This document shows positions 16,027-24,962 of a stretch of DNA of 64,000 nucleotides, piece by piece. The DNA lies in NCBI GenBank assembly GCA_021777555.1, contig JAJYDK010000001.1, positions 62,001-126,000 of the forward strand, in the 5' to 3' direction. How positions within the stretch are numbered: position 1 is the stretch's first letter; each line of letters starts with the position of its first letter. The notes beneath the pieces were generated by a model, which was not told the origin of the DNA, did not search any database, and was given only the letters and a program-made list of their open reading frames with translations. The position numbers were made by a program, and so were the translations under genes. The DNA is from Pseudomonadota bacterium (GTDB lineage: Bacteria; Pseudomonadota; Gammaproteobacteria; Steroidobacterales; Steroidobacteraceae).

Positions 16027-18587
16027 GTGAACACGTTGACCACGAGATCCGGAAAGAGTTTCCTTCTGTCCGGTATCGCATCCCTTCTGGTCGCCGCCTC
16101 CCTGCCCGCTGCGGCGGCAACCTTTTCCGTCACGAGCACGGCGGACACCCCCGATGCGAATCTCGCGGACGGGGTGTGCGCGGACGCGAGCGGAGCCTGT
16201 ACGCTGCGGGCCGCCATCATGCAGGCCAATGCGCTCGGCGGGACCAATACCATCGACCTCAGTCTGATCAATGACCCGACCAACCCGATCATTCTGAGCA
16301 TCCCGGGCGTGGATGAGACCGTGACCGGCGACGCCGCCACCGGATTCGTCGTGACCTCGGCGCACGATGACACCAAGGGTGATCTCAACATCACCTCGAG
16401 CATGAACATCGTCGGGGCGGGCTCCGACAAGACGATCATCGAGTGGGATCCCTCGGTGAAGCAGGACCCGGCCAAGGGTGACCGGGTGTTTCACATCGAG
16501 GCCACCACGAGCAACATCGACGTCAGCATCACGGGAGTGACGATCGAAAACGGCGTCACGCCTGCGCCGCAGGTGCTCGAGACCAATTCCGATGGGACGT
16601 ACTACCAGTTCGAGCGCTGGGGCGGTGGCCTCGCGGTCGGACCGTCGGCCTCCGTGACGCTCATCAATCCGGCGCTGAGCGGCAGCGAGGGCGGCAGCGC
16701 CGGGGATGAGGGCGGGGCGGCGCCGGGGGGAGCGATGAGGGAGAGTCGTCCGCCGTGGTGAACAGCGTCACGCTCACGGACGTGCGCCTGCTCGATGACC
16801 AGAGTGGCACCGCGGGTGGCGGCATCTCGAGCGCGGGTCCGCTCACGCTCGACAACGTCTTGCTGAGCGGCAATATCGCCGTGACGAATGGCGGGGCCAT
16901 CTACAACGACGCACAGCTGACCATCAGGAACTTCACCATAGGCACGACCTCGGGATTCACAACTCCGAACAGCGCCGAAGGGGGCGGAGGGATATTCGAC
17001 ACGGGGATGCACAATACGGACATCAGCGGCAGCGCCATCGTCGGCAACAAGGGTGTCGGCGGAGGAGGCATATCGGCCCGCTCGCTCGTGACGATGACCA
17101 TCACCAATACCACCATTGCCAACAATGAGGCATCGGACGTCGGTGCTGGAATCACGACGAACGGACCGATCACGCTCAAGAACGACACCATCGCGGGCAA
17201 TTCGGCAGCCAATGACTCGACCAGCGGCGGCGCGGGATTGAACGCGTTCGGCAGCGGCGTCTACAACTTCGTGAACACCGCGTTCCAGAACAATCTGGCA
17301 ACGGGATCGGGTGTCTCGGCGAGCTGCGGATGCAGCGGCTCTTCGTGCAAATCGGGAGTGTTCGTGTCTCAGGGGCATAACATGTCGGACGATGCCACCT
17401 GCGCTCCGAACACTTCTCTCGGCGACTTTTCGAAGACCAATGCGCAACTGCAGGCTCTGGCGGGCAATGGCGGACCGACGGAGACCATGGCGCTGCTCAT
17501 GAACACGCCCGCCGTGGATGCCGGCGACAATGCCAATTGTCCGAACACGGACCAGCGCGGGAACATGCGCCCGGCGGACGGGAATCTGAAGGGTAACATG
17601 ACGTGCGACATAGGGGCCTATGAGCTGTTCACCCCGAGCAATGACCTGCACGTGAGCGGCAAGCGGGCCCACAACCGCGTGCGGCGCGGACAGCCGGCGG
17701 AAGTCGGTTTCGACTTCACCAACGACCCCGGCGCGTCGGCGGACGCCACGGGCGTGACGATGACGACCGATCCGCTGCCCTCCGCGTACGACTTCGCGGG
17801 TGCGACCATGACCCTGGGCGGCACTGCGACCAGCTGTCCGTTCGATGCCAGTAGCCGCGTGGTGAGCTGCGATGTCGGCACGCTCGCCAGGGGGCAGACG
17901 GTGTCGCTCGACCTGCAGGGCTCGGCGGCGGCCGTTGGAACCATGGAGATCACCGCCCATGTGTCGGCGACCGCGCCGATAGACCTGTTCCCGGACAACA
18001 ACACGAGCACGGTCACGATGCTCGTCCAGGGAAACAGCAACATGGCGATCACCGCGACCGGTCCCACGCAGAATCCGACGGTCAATGGATCGGCCCCGGT
18101 GAGTTTCACGGTGAAGAACCTCGGGCCGGACCAGGCCAACAACGTGCAGGTGCTGGCACGGTTCCAGAACAGGATGCGCTATCAGAAGATGCAGCTCTCG
18201 AATGGCGGCACCTGCACGCTGGGCCAGGACAACGCCAATTCGGTGTGCAAGCTGGGAAGCATCGCCTCGGGAGCATCCGTGACCGGGACGCTCAATCTGC
18301 AGCCGACGTCGGAGGGAACGGCGACGGTGGACCTGGAAGTCGCGACGGATGACTACGATGAGGATGTGAGCAACAACGTCGTGAGCGTGCCCCTGACGAT
18401 CGCGGCGGAAACGCCGACCACTCCGACCACACCGACGACCCCGACCACGAGCACATCAGGTGGCGGCGGCTGCGTGTCGCAGCCCGGTGGGCCGTTCGAT
18501 CCGACGCTGCTCGTGCTCGCCTTGGGCGGAGTGGCGGGGATCGCCTCGCGCCGCTGGAGGAAGGCGCGCACGGGTGGCGGTCGCTGA
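16027..18587 (+). CDS. CSLREA-domain beta-helix surface protein with JDVT-like sorting tail (frameshifted)
   Basis: A secreted protein of about 853 residues if one base is restored. GTG 16027 has GAGGAG seven bases upstream and gives a signal peptide (FLLSGIASLLVAASLPAAAA). The CSLREA-type domain follows (TFSVTSTADTPDAN, ACTLRAAI), then right-handed beta-helix repeats (GGGISS.GPLTLDN, GGAIYND), a DUF11-like region, a Thr/Pro linker and the tail GGGCVSQPGGPFDPTLLVLA with membrane helix and RRWRK. The frame shifts by -1 near the G6 run at 16725-16730; the first frame stops at 16761 and the second is open across it. The paralogue at 21549-24128 aligns through both parts and has similar length. 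It could be a pseudogene, an assembly error or programmed slippage. Confidence 0.8.
16725..16731 (+). other. Probable frameshift site (G6A run)
   Basis: In the upstream frame the bases read CCG GGG GGA. One base fewer than needed is present to join it to the downstream frame, which reads DEGESSAVVNSVTLTDV in line with GESESGATIEMVTLSDV of the paralogue. G GGG GGA also fits an X XXX XXY slippery heptamer. Homopolymer miscall, real mutation and -1 slippage are all possible. Confidence 0.65.
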
Positions 18588-18609
18588 GGGGACCGTCGCG
18601 GCGAGGCTG

Positions 18610-18640
18610 AGCGGAGGCGATCGTCCGGATCGCCTCCGCT
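18610..18640 (+). other. Perfect 13-bp hairpin inside the sorting operon
   Basis: AGCGGAGGCGATC, loop GTCCG, GATCGCCTCCGCT gives a perfect 13-bp stem between the first and second genes. No T-run follows, so it is not a standard terminator; it could stabilise or process the mRNA or attenuate downstream expression. Confidence 0.55.
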
Positions 18641-18670
18641 TCGCGGAAGAGGGCGGCAGGAGTCGATGCC

Positions 18671-19099
18671 ATGCGCATGAGAGGGGAACTGGAGAGAGGG
18701 ACGGGTGGCCTCGCCCGTTGCCGGCGCGAGTGGGCGCTCTGGGCGGTCGGTTCCGCGCTGCTGCTCGCACTGGTGGGCGCCGGGTGCAGGACCCAGGGGC
18801 GCGGTGTCACGCCCGTGGCAGGAAGTTCGGCTCCCTCGGCGAAGATCTCCCCGCGACTCACCGCGCAGCGAGGCGCGCAGGGAGTGGTGCTCGCGGTTCT
18901 CATCCGCACCGAGGGTCCGCTGAGCGGGCAGCAGCGTCGGCAGTTGCGCGCGGCCGGGGTCGCAGTGGACGGGGTGAGCGGTGACATCGTCAGTGGACGG
19001 GTGGCGACGCGGTGCCTCGAGCGGTTGTCCGCATTGCCTTTTGTTCGATACATCGAGCCGGGCTCACGGCTGGGGCCGGCGCGCGAGGAGCGGCGATGA
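18671..19099 (+). CDS. Small exported prodomain-like protein coupled to the subtilase
   Basis: A 142-residue protein. ATG 18671 has AGGAG nine bases upstream. A hydrophobic segment (ALWAVGSALLLALVGAGC) ends in a possible but non-canonical lipobox (GAGC). The folded part (VVLAVLIRTEGPLSGQQRRQ, then GVAVDGVSGDIVSGRV, LERLSALPFVRYIEPGSRL) has the beta-alpha-beta rhythm and terminal LP.VRYIE.. of subtilisin prodomains/I9 inhibitors and of the region before the catalytic domain of the next gene. Its stop overlaps that gene's ATG (ATGA). I infer a stand-alone inhibitor or folding partner of the protease; similarity is by eye only. Confidence 0.7.
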   Translation: MRMRGELERGTGGLARCRREWALWAVGSALLLALVGAGCRTQGRGVTPVAGSSAPSAKISPRLTAQRGAQGVVLAVLIRTEGPLSGQQRRQLRAAGVAVDGVSGDIVSGRVATRCLERLSALPFVRYIEPGSRLGPAREERR

Positions 19100-21549
19100 T
19101 GGGTGGCCTCAAGTGGCGGGTCGGTGTGGTTCTTGCCGCGGTAGTGCTGCCGTTCGCGGCCGGTGGCGAGACGATGCGGCTCGCGCCGCTCGCCACCTTG
19201 CTCCTGCGCCAGAGCGAGGGCTCCGCGATGCTCGGCGTCCTGCGACAGAAGGGCATGGTGCATCGCGCGGTGGGCAACCAGCCGGAGCGCGTCTCGACTT
19301 TGGTGCGTTTCTCCGGTTCCGTACCGGATGTTTCGGCGATCGGGGGCGGCATCCGCTGGCGCGCGGGGGATGTCGCCGAGGTGGATGTGCCGCGCAATGA
19401 GCTCGCGGCTCTCGCGGGGCTGGCTGGAGTCACGTACGTCGATGCGGCAACGCCTTTGCGGCCGCAGCTCGATGTCGCGGTGCCGCAGACCGGTGCCTCC
19501 GCGATGCGCAGCGGCACCCCGCCCGACTGGCACGGGGATACCGGGCGCAACGTGCTCGTGGCGATTCTCGACACCGGGGTCGATCTCAAGCATCAGGATT
19601 TCCGCGATGCGGCCGGCAAGACGCGCATCGTGCAGCTGTTCGATTACACGAGCGGTCAGAACTGTACGCAGGCCGAGATCGATGCACAGCAGTGCGCGGA
19701 AGTCGACACCGACGGTCACGGGACGGAGGTGGCCGGGATCGCCACGGGAAACGGCTCGGCGACCGGCAATGGGGAGGCGGCGTACCGGTTCATCGGGATG
19801 GCCCCGGAGGCGAGTCTCATCGTCGCCAAGGGTGAGTGGACCACGGCGAACATCGTGCAGGCGGTGAGCGATGCCGAGGGAGTGGCCAGCTCGCTCGGCC
19901 GCCCGATCGCGATCAACCTGAGTCTCGGCACGGAGATCGGTCCGCATGATGGGACCGACAACGCCGACCGGGCGCTCGACAATGAGTCCGGGCCGGGCCG
20001 CATCATCGTGGTCGCCGCCGGCAACCATGCCAACGACGACACCCATGCCTCGGCAACGGTGCCCGCGGGCGGCTCGATCGTCACCGACCTCGAGGTTCCC
20101 GTCGATACCAGTCTCACGCTGCTCGACATCTGGTATCCGGGACCCGATCAGCTCGCGGTCCATCTGCACAACACGGCGGAATGCGACTCGGGCCTGGTGT
20201 CGGCGCCGGTGTCCCAGTCCTCGACCGAGGCGACATTCTGCAGCGGTCGCGGCACCATCGTGTCCGGGAACGTCAATCCCCTGAACGGGGATCGGGAGAT
20301 CCTCGTCACTTTGACGACCACGGGCTCGAACCCGTTCTCGAGCTCGGCATGGCAGCTCGAGCTGCGTGGCACCGTGGTCGCCAACGGGCATTTCGACGCC
20401 TGGATGAACGGCTCCGAAAGCGGTGCGAAATTCCTGTCGAACCTCGACTCGAGCGACACTCTGAGCGATATCGCCACTGCGAGCTCGGTCATCGCGGTCG
20501 GGGCCTTCAACACCAAGAACAGCTGGTACAGCCTCGCGGGTCCCATGACGACCGAGGTGTCGAATCCGCTCGGGACGCTCGCCTACTTCAGCAGCAGCGG
20601 CCCCCGGCGCGCGTGCAGTCTCTCCACCGAGTGCCCCTCGACCCAGAAGCCGGAGATTTCCGCCCCGGGCGCCTGGATCGCCTCGGCCTACTCGGCCGAG
20701 ACCGTGTGGCCGACCGGTGAGTGCTCCGACTGCTACCTCGATCTGGACGGCGTGCACCGCTACGGGCAGGGGACCAGCATGGCGGCGCCGATCGCGACCG
20801 GCGCCGTGGCCCTGCTGCTTCAGGTGGCGCCGGCCGCCGACCCGGCGCAGATCAAGGACTCCCTCGAGCGCTACGCGACGGTGGACGATTTCGTCGGCCA
20901 GGCGCCGAACGACACCTGGGGCTACGGCAAGCTCAACGTCAAGGCGGCCTTCGATGCGCTGCCGGTCCCGCTGCCGGCGCCGCCCACGGACCTGGCGGAT
21001 TCCGTGAGCGGCAGCAGTGCGGTGCTCTCGTGGACGGCCGACACGGCCATCGACATCGACGGCTACAACGTCTACCGCAGTACATCGAGCGACGGGACGG
21101 CCACGAAGCTCGCCACAGTGAGCTACGCCAGCTCCACGTACACCGACGCGGGACTCGCCTCCGGCACCTACTACTACACGGTGCGCGCGCTCGATACCAA
21201 GGGACAGGAAAGCCTCTCCTCCGCCCAGGTGTCGGCCGCGATCGGCTCCACGCCCACCACTGCCACCACGAGCAGCAGCTCTTCCGGCGGCGGCTGCGTC
21301 AGCCGGCCGGGGAAGGGGTCCGATCCGACCCTCGCGGTGCTCGCCATGGCGGCGGCGCTGTGGCTGCTCGGCGCCCGGCGCAGGGGAGGTCCACGGGGCG
21401 ATGCGGCGCGCTGCGCAAACGGCGGGCTGTCCCGGGCTGCCCCCGCCGAGACCCCGGCGTGCGGTAGCGCCGCAGGCAGCGAGGGGCGGTCTGTGTCTAA
21501 GCCCGACTCCCCGGCCTCGAGCCGGGAGCGGTACTCGGGAGGTGTGTGA
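19096..21549 (+). CDS. Subtilisin-family (S8) serine protease with FnIII domain and JDVT-like sorting tail
   Basis: An 817-residue secreted protease. ATG 19096 overlaps the previous stop and has GAGGAG five bases upstream; a signal peptide ends near AAGG. Residues about 70-130 resemble a subtilase prodomain. The catalytic triad is D159 (AILDTGVD), H208 (DGHGTEVAGIATG) and S561 (GQGTSMAAPIATG), with a large insertion between H and S. A fibronectin type III domain follows at about 623-717 (DIDGYNVYRS, YYYTVRALD), then a Ser/Thr linker and GGGCVSRPGKGSDPTLAVLA, helix, ARRR. About 50 more residues follow the Arg cluster, unlike its sisters. It is probably a surface-anchored protease. Confidence 0.88.
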   Translation: MMGGLKWRVGVVLAAVVLPFAAGGETMRLAPLATLLLRQSEGSAMLGVLRQKGMVHRAVGNQPERVSTLVRFSGSVPDVSAIGGGIRWRAGDVAEVDVPRNELAALAGLAGVTYVDAATPLRPQLDVAVPQTGASAMRSGTPPDWHGDTGRNVLVAILDTGVDLKHQDFRDAAGKTRIVQLFDYTSGQNCTQAEIDAQQCAEVDTDGHGTEVAGIATGNGSATGNGEAAYRFIGMAPEASLIVAKGEWTTANIVQAVSDAEGVASSLGRPIAINLSLGTEIGPHDGTDNADRALDNESGPGRIIVVAAGNHANDDTHASATVPAGGSIVTDLEVPVDTSLTLLDIWYPGPDQLAVHLHNTAECDSGLVSAPVSQSSTEATFCSGRGTIVSGNVNPLNGDREILVTLTTTGSNPFSSSAWQLELRGTVVANGHFDAWMNGSESGAKFLSNLDSSDTLSDIATASSVIAVGAFNTKNSWYSLAGPMTTEVSNPLGTLAYFSSSGPRRACSLSTECPSTQKPEISAPGAWIASAYSAETVWPTGECSDCYLDLDGVHRYGQGTSMAAPIATGAVALLLQVAPAADPAQIKDSLERYATVDDFVGQAPNDTWGYGKLNVKAAFDALPVPLPAPPTDLADSVSGSSAVLSWTADTAIDIDGYNVYRSTSSDGTATKLATVSYASSTYTDAGLASGTYYYTVRALDTKGQESLSSAQVSAAIGSTPTTATTSSSSSGGGCVSRPGKGSDPTLAVLAMAAALWLLGARRRGGPRGDAARCANGGLSRAAPAETPACGSAAGSEGRSVSKPDSPASSRERYSGGV

Positions 21550-24128
21550 TGAACGCGCGATCATGGTTGCGGGGCCGATCGGTCCTCTCCCTCGTCGCAG
21601 GCATCCTGGCGGGCGCCGCGCTCGCAGCGAGAGCCGATGCGACCACATTCGATGTCAATACAACGGCGGATGTGCCCGCATCGCCCGCGGCCGTGGCACA
21701 GGGAGTGTGCGATGACGGTCAAGGCGCTTGCAGTCTGCGGGCGGCCATCCAGGTGGCCGATGCCGCCTCGACGCCGAGCACGATCGTCCTGCCCGCGGGA
21801 ACGTACACCCTCACGGTGGCCGGGGTGGATGAGTCGGCGGCGTTCGCAAACGGTGCGTACGCGGTCGATCACGTGCCGGATCCCTCGAGAGGCGATCTCA
21901 ATATCACCCAGAGCATGACCCTCCTCGGAGCGGGCTCGCAGAAGACGTTCATCGGGTGGGCCGCCGGATCCGAGCAGGATCGGGTGTTTCACATCGAGAT
22001 ACCGCCCTCGGCCGCGCAGAACCTCACCGTGACCATCCAGGGCGTGACGGTCGAAAATGGCTACGTGCCCGCGCCGGTCAACCTCGATGCGTCCGTGCCG
22101 ACCGCGGTGGTGCGGATCGCGCGCATGGGCGGGGGAATCGCGATCGGGGCGGGCGCGGAAATCCAGACGGTCGATTCAACTTTCACCGAGGGTGCGGAGG
22201 AGGAGGGGGAGTGCGGGGGAGGCGGCAAGATGGGCGGCGGGGCGTGCGCCGGCCCGGAAGGCCACGGCGGACCCGGGGAGAGCGAGTCCGGCGCCACCAT
22301 CGAGATGGTCACGCTTTCCGATGTGCGCGTGACGGGAAACCATGCCGGAGGGGAGGGCGGTGGCATCTATAACACCGGCCCCATCACGCTCGATCACGTG
22401 GTCATCGCCGGCAACAGCAGCGATGCCAACGGCGGGGGACTGTACAACGATGCGGTCATGCTGATGAAGGACAGCGAGGTCGGTACCCTCGACCAGCCGA
22501 ACTCGGCCGGCAATGGCGGCGGTCTCTTCGAGACGGGCTTTCACACCTCGGTCATCGAGCGCAGCGCCTTCATAGGCAACAGCGCCTCCTCGGGGGCGGG
22601 AATCGCCGGGCGCAGGATGGTGCTCGAGATCATCAGCCGCTCGACCATCGCAATGAACGCCGCCCGGGACGGGGGCGGCGGCATTCAGACCAACGGCAGG
22701 GTGCAGCTCATCAACGATACCGTCTCCGGAAACACGGCCTCGGGCAAGCCGGGCAAATCCGGCGCGGGCCTGAACGGATTCGGGCCGGCGAGCCAGATGC
22801 CGGCCGGCGGCATGGCGAACGCGGCGAATTTCACACTGGTGAACACCATCGTGTCGAACAACGCCTACGTCGGCGCGACGCCGGTGGTGACGAATTGCGG
22901 CGGCAAGGGGGAGTCCGGTCCGGCAACCCGCTTCTATTCCATGGGGCACAACATCGAGGACGCCGATACCTGCGGACTCACGGCCGTCGGTGATCGGATC
23001 AATACCAATCCCCTGCTCGGGCCTCTTGCGGACAATCAAGGGCCGACGCCGACCATGGCGCTGATGCCCGGGAGCCCCGCCATCGATGCCGGTGACAGCG
23101 CGCAGTGCCCGAATGAGGATCAGCGGGGGCAGATGGGACGCGCCGATGGCAACATCGACGGAAATTTCGTCTGCGACGTGGGCGCCTACGAGCTGTTCGT
23201 GCCTTCGGCGGACCTGATCATGAGTGCGGTGAACGCCCCTGATCAGGCGTTCGTCGGTGATTCGTTCGAGGTGACCGCCACCGCGAGCATCGACGCGGCC
23301 GCGACCGGCTCATCCACCGGGGTGAGAGTCATGACCTCGGCGCTGCCCTCGTCGATGACGCTCGACTCGGCCTCGATCACCACACCCGCGGGAACACAGG
23401 CCTGCTCGATGGCCTCGGGCGTCGTGACCTGCGAGGCAGGCACGCTCGCGCCCGGGGCGGTGGCCAAGATGTCATTGATGCTGTCCGCAGCCACGGTAGA
23501 TGCGGGCAGTGACATCATCTTCTCGGGGACGCAGTCCTCGCCCGTCGACCCGAATCTTGCCAACAACGCGGCGATGATGAGGATGAGGCTCATCGGCATC
23601 TCGGATCTCAAGGTGAGCTCCGCCGGCCCGCGCAGCGCGATGATGCAGGGGAACCAGTATTTCACGACGTTTTCAATCGTGAATTCCGGCCCGGATGAGG
23701 CCACCAGCATCCGCGTGGGCGTGTTCCTGCCCGCCAACGTGACATACGACTCGATCGATCTTCCGGGAGCCAGCTGCAATTACGACGGAACGGATACCCC
23801 GGCCACGGTGAGCTGCACGGTGGACTCGCTCCCCGCCGGGAGCACGCTCTCGGGGCTGCTCACGGTCACGGCCGCGGACAGCGGCTCCGGGACCGCGACC
23901 ATCGCGGTGGATGCGCCTGAGCGGGACGTGAACCTCAACGACAATACGCAGACTCAGGTCCTCTCGGTGACGGCCGAGATCCCGGTGGCGAGCACCCCCG
24001 CGGGTGGCGGCGGCGGAGGCTGCGCGAGTCGTCCCGGAGGGAGCTTCGATCCGGCACTGATCGTGCTCGGGATCCTCGGCGTGCTCGGTGTGCGGCGCTC
24101 GCGCAGACGGGACGCGCAGCGCGGCTGA
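21549..24128 (+). CDS. CSLREA-domain beta-helix surface protein with JDVT-like sorting tail
   Basis: An 859-residue secreted protein, intact paralogue of the first gene of the operon. ATG 21549 shares its A with the TGA of the protease (TGATG) and has GGAGG six bases upstream. After the signal peptide come the CSLREA-type domain (TFDVNTTADVPAS, ACSLRAAI), beta-helix repeats (GEGGGIYNTGPITLDHVV, NGGGLYND) with an acidic Gly-rich loop, two DUF11-like domains (from about residue 556) and the tail GGGGCASRPGGSFDPALIVL, helix, RRSRRRD. Likely an adhesin-like or structural surface protein anchored after tail processing. No catalytic site is seen. Confidence 0.85.
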   Translation: MNARSWLRGRSVLSLVAGILAGAALAARADATTFDVNTTADVPASPAAVAQGVCDDGQGACSLRAAIQVADAASTPSTIVLPAGTYTLTVAGVDESAAFANGAYAVDHVPDPSRGDLNITQSMTLLGAGSQKTFIGWAAGSEQDRVFHIEIPPSAAQNLTVTIQGVTVENGYVPAPVNLDASVPTAVVRIARMGGGIAIGAGAEIQTVDSTFTEGAEEEGECGGGGKMGGGACAGPEGHGGPGESESGATIEMVTLSDVRVTGNHAGGEGGGIYNTGPITLDHVVIAGNSSDANGGGLYNDAVMLMKDSEVGTLDQPNSAGNGGGLFETGFHTSVIERSAFIGNSASSGAGIAGRRMVLEIISRSTIAMNAARDGGGGIQTNGRVQLINDTVSGNTASGKPGKSGAGLNGFGPASQMPAGGMANAANFTLVNTIVSNNAYVGATPVVTNCGGKGESGPATRFYSMGHNIEDADTCGLTAVGDRINTNPLLGPLADNQGPTPTMALMPGSPAIDAGDSAQCPNEDQRGQMGRADGNIDGNFVCDVGAYELFVPSADLIMSAVNAPDQAFVGDSFEVTATASIDAAATGSSTGVRVMTSALPSSMTLDSASITTPAGTQACSMASGVVTCEAGTLAPGAVAKMSLMLSAATVDAGSDIIFSGTQSSPVDPNLANNAAMMRMRLIGISDLKVSSAGPRSAMMQGNQYFTTFSIVNSGPDEATSIRVGVFLPANVTYDSIDLPGASCNYDGTDTPATVSCTVDSLPAGSTLSGLLTVTAADSGSGTATIAVDAPERDVNLNDNTQTQVLSVTAEIPVASTPAGGGGGGCASRPGGSFDPALIVLGILGVLGVRRSRRRDAQRG

Positions 24129-24143
24129 GGGGGTGGTGCGACC

Positions 24144-24701
24144 ATGGCGCGATGGAAGATCACATCGAGCCGCCAGGCCGGGGAGGAGGGTGCGATTGCG
24201 CGCGGCCGGACCCCGTTGGCCTCGGCGTGCGCTGCGGCTTGGGAGGCTGTTCTCGCGCTGCCGGACGGATTTCTCGGTGACCCGGTGTGGTGGGCATTCG
24301 GGTGGGTGGGACTGCTGGCGGATATCGCGCTTGGGCTGATGTTTCCGGCGGCACTCTCGGGGTCGGTGCTGCATGGGGCCGCTCAGTGGCTCTCCTGTGT
24401 GCTCTGGCAGCCGGTGCTCGAGGAGGTCGTGTTTCGCTGGATGCTCCAAGGCGAGCTGCTGCGCACCGGCTGGGGGTCGAAGCGGATTGGCCAGATCAGT
24501 GCGGCGAACCTCCTCTGTTCATTGGGGTTCACCGCGATGCACTTCGCGCACCATCCGCCCCTTTGGGCGGCGAGTGTGTTCGTACCCTCTCTCATCTTCG
24601 GGTGGCTGCGTGAGCGCTACGACGGCGTCGGGGCGCCGATCGGGATGCATGTGCTGTACAACCTGGAGTTCTTCACGGTCGCTGCGCTGTTCATCGCCTG
24701 A
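24144..24701 (+). CDS. mrtJ: CPBP-family glutamic intramembrane protease, probable JDVT-CTERM sorting protease
   Basis: A 185-residue polytopic membrane protein of the CPBP/Abi family. Catalytic motifs are E93-E94...R98 (LEEVVFRWM), F129...H133 (FTAMH) and H169...N173 (HVLYN). It begins 15 bases after the second CSLREA gene, behind AGGGGG, and closes an operon of three proteins with the same Cys-containing C-terminal tail. Small CPBP proteases of the MrtJ type are paired with JDVT-CTERM tails, so it most likely cleaves these tails in the inner membrane. The assignment to MrtJ rests on operon context and motif recognition; it could be another CPBP protease. Confidence 0.78.
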   Translation: MARWKITSSRQAGEEGAIARGRTPLASACAAAWEAVLALPDGFLGDPVWWAFGWVGLLADIALGLMFPAALSGSVLHGAAQWLSCVLWQPVLEEVVFRWMLQGELLRTGWGSKRIGQISAANLLCSLGFTAMHFAHHPPLWAASVFVPSLIFGWLRERYDGVGAPIGMHVLYNLEFFTVAALFIA

Positions 24702-24962
24702 GCCTGCGGTGGCGGGCTCTCGAGGGCGGATCAGCGCGTGCCGCGCCTCCAGGATAGAGGCCGCGATTGACGCCTTTCATGAACAGCCAGGCGCAATAGT
24801 CCGTGAAGCCATGGATCAATACCACGGTGCCGCCGCTCAAAACGTGCCGGGCGAGCGCCCGTCGAGACCCGCCGGGCCGTCTCGCCGATCTGATAATGTC
24901 ACGCGACTCATGCGAAAATACTCTGATAAGTTACTCGCGAAACAAGGTCTAAGTCTCTGGAA

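Noticed and set aside
15660-16274. A 204-residue plus-strand frame before the sorting operon
   Set aside because: It runs through operator-like repeats and into the CSLREA gene in another frame; no ribosome site or signal peptide.
18292-21648. A 1118-residue open frame on the minus strand across the subtilase
   Set aside because: It is antisense to a gene with full catalytic triad; composition is Arg/His-rich as expected for a GC-rich shadow frame, with no domain or ribosome site.
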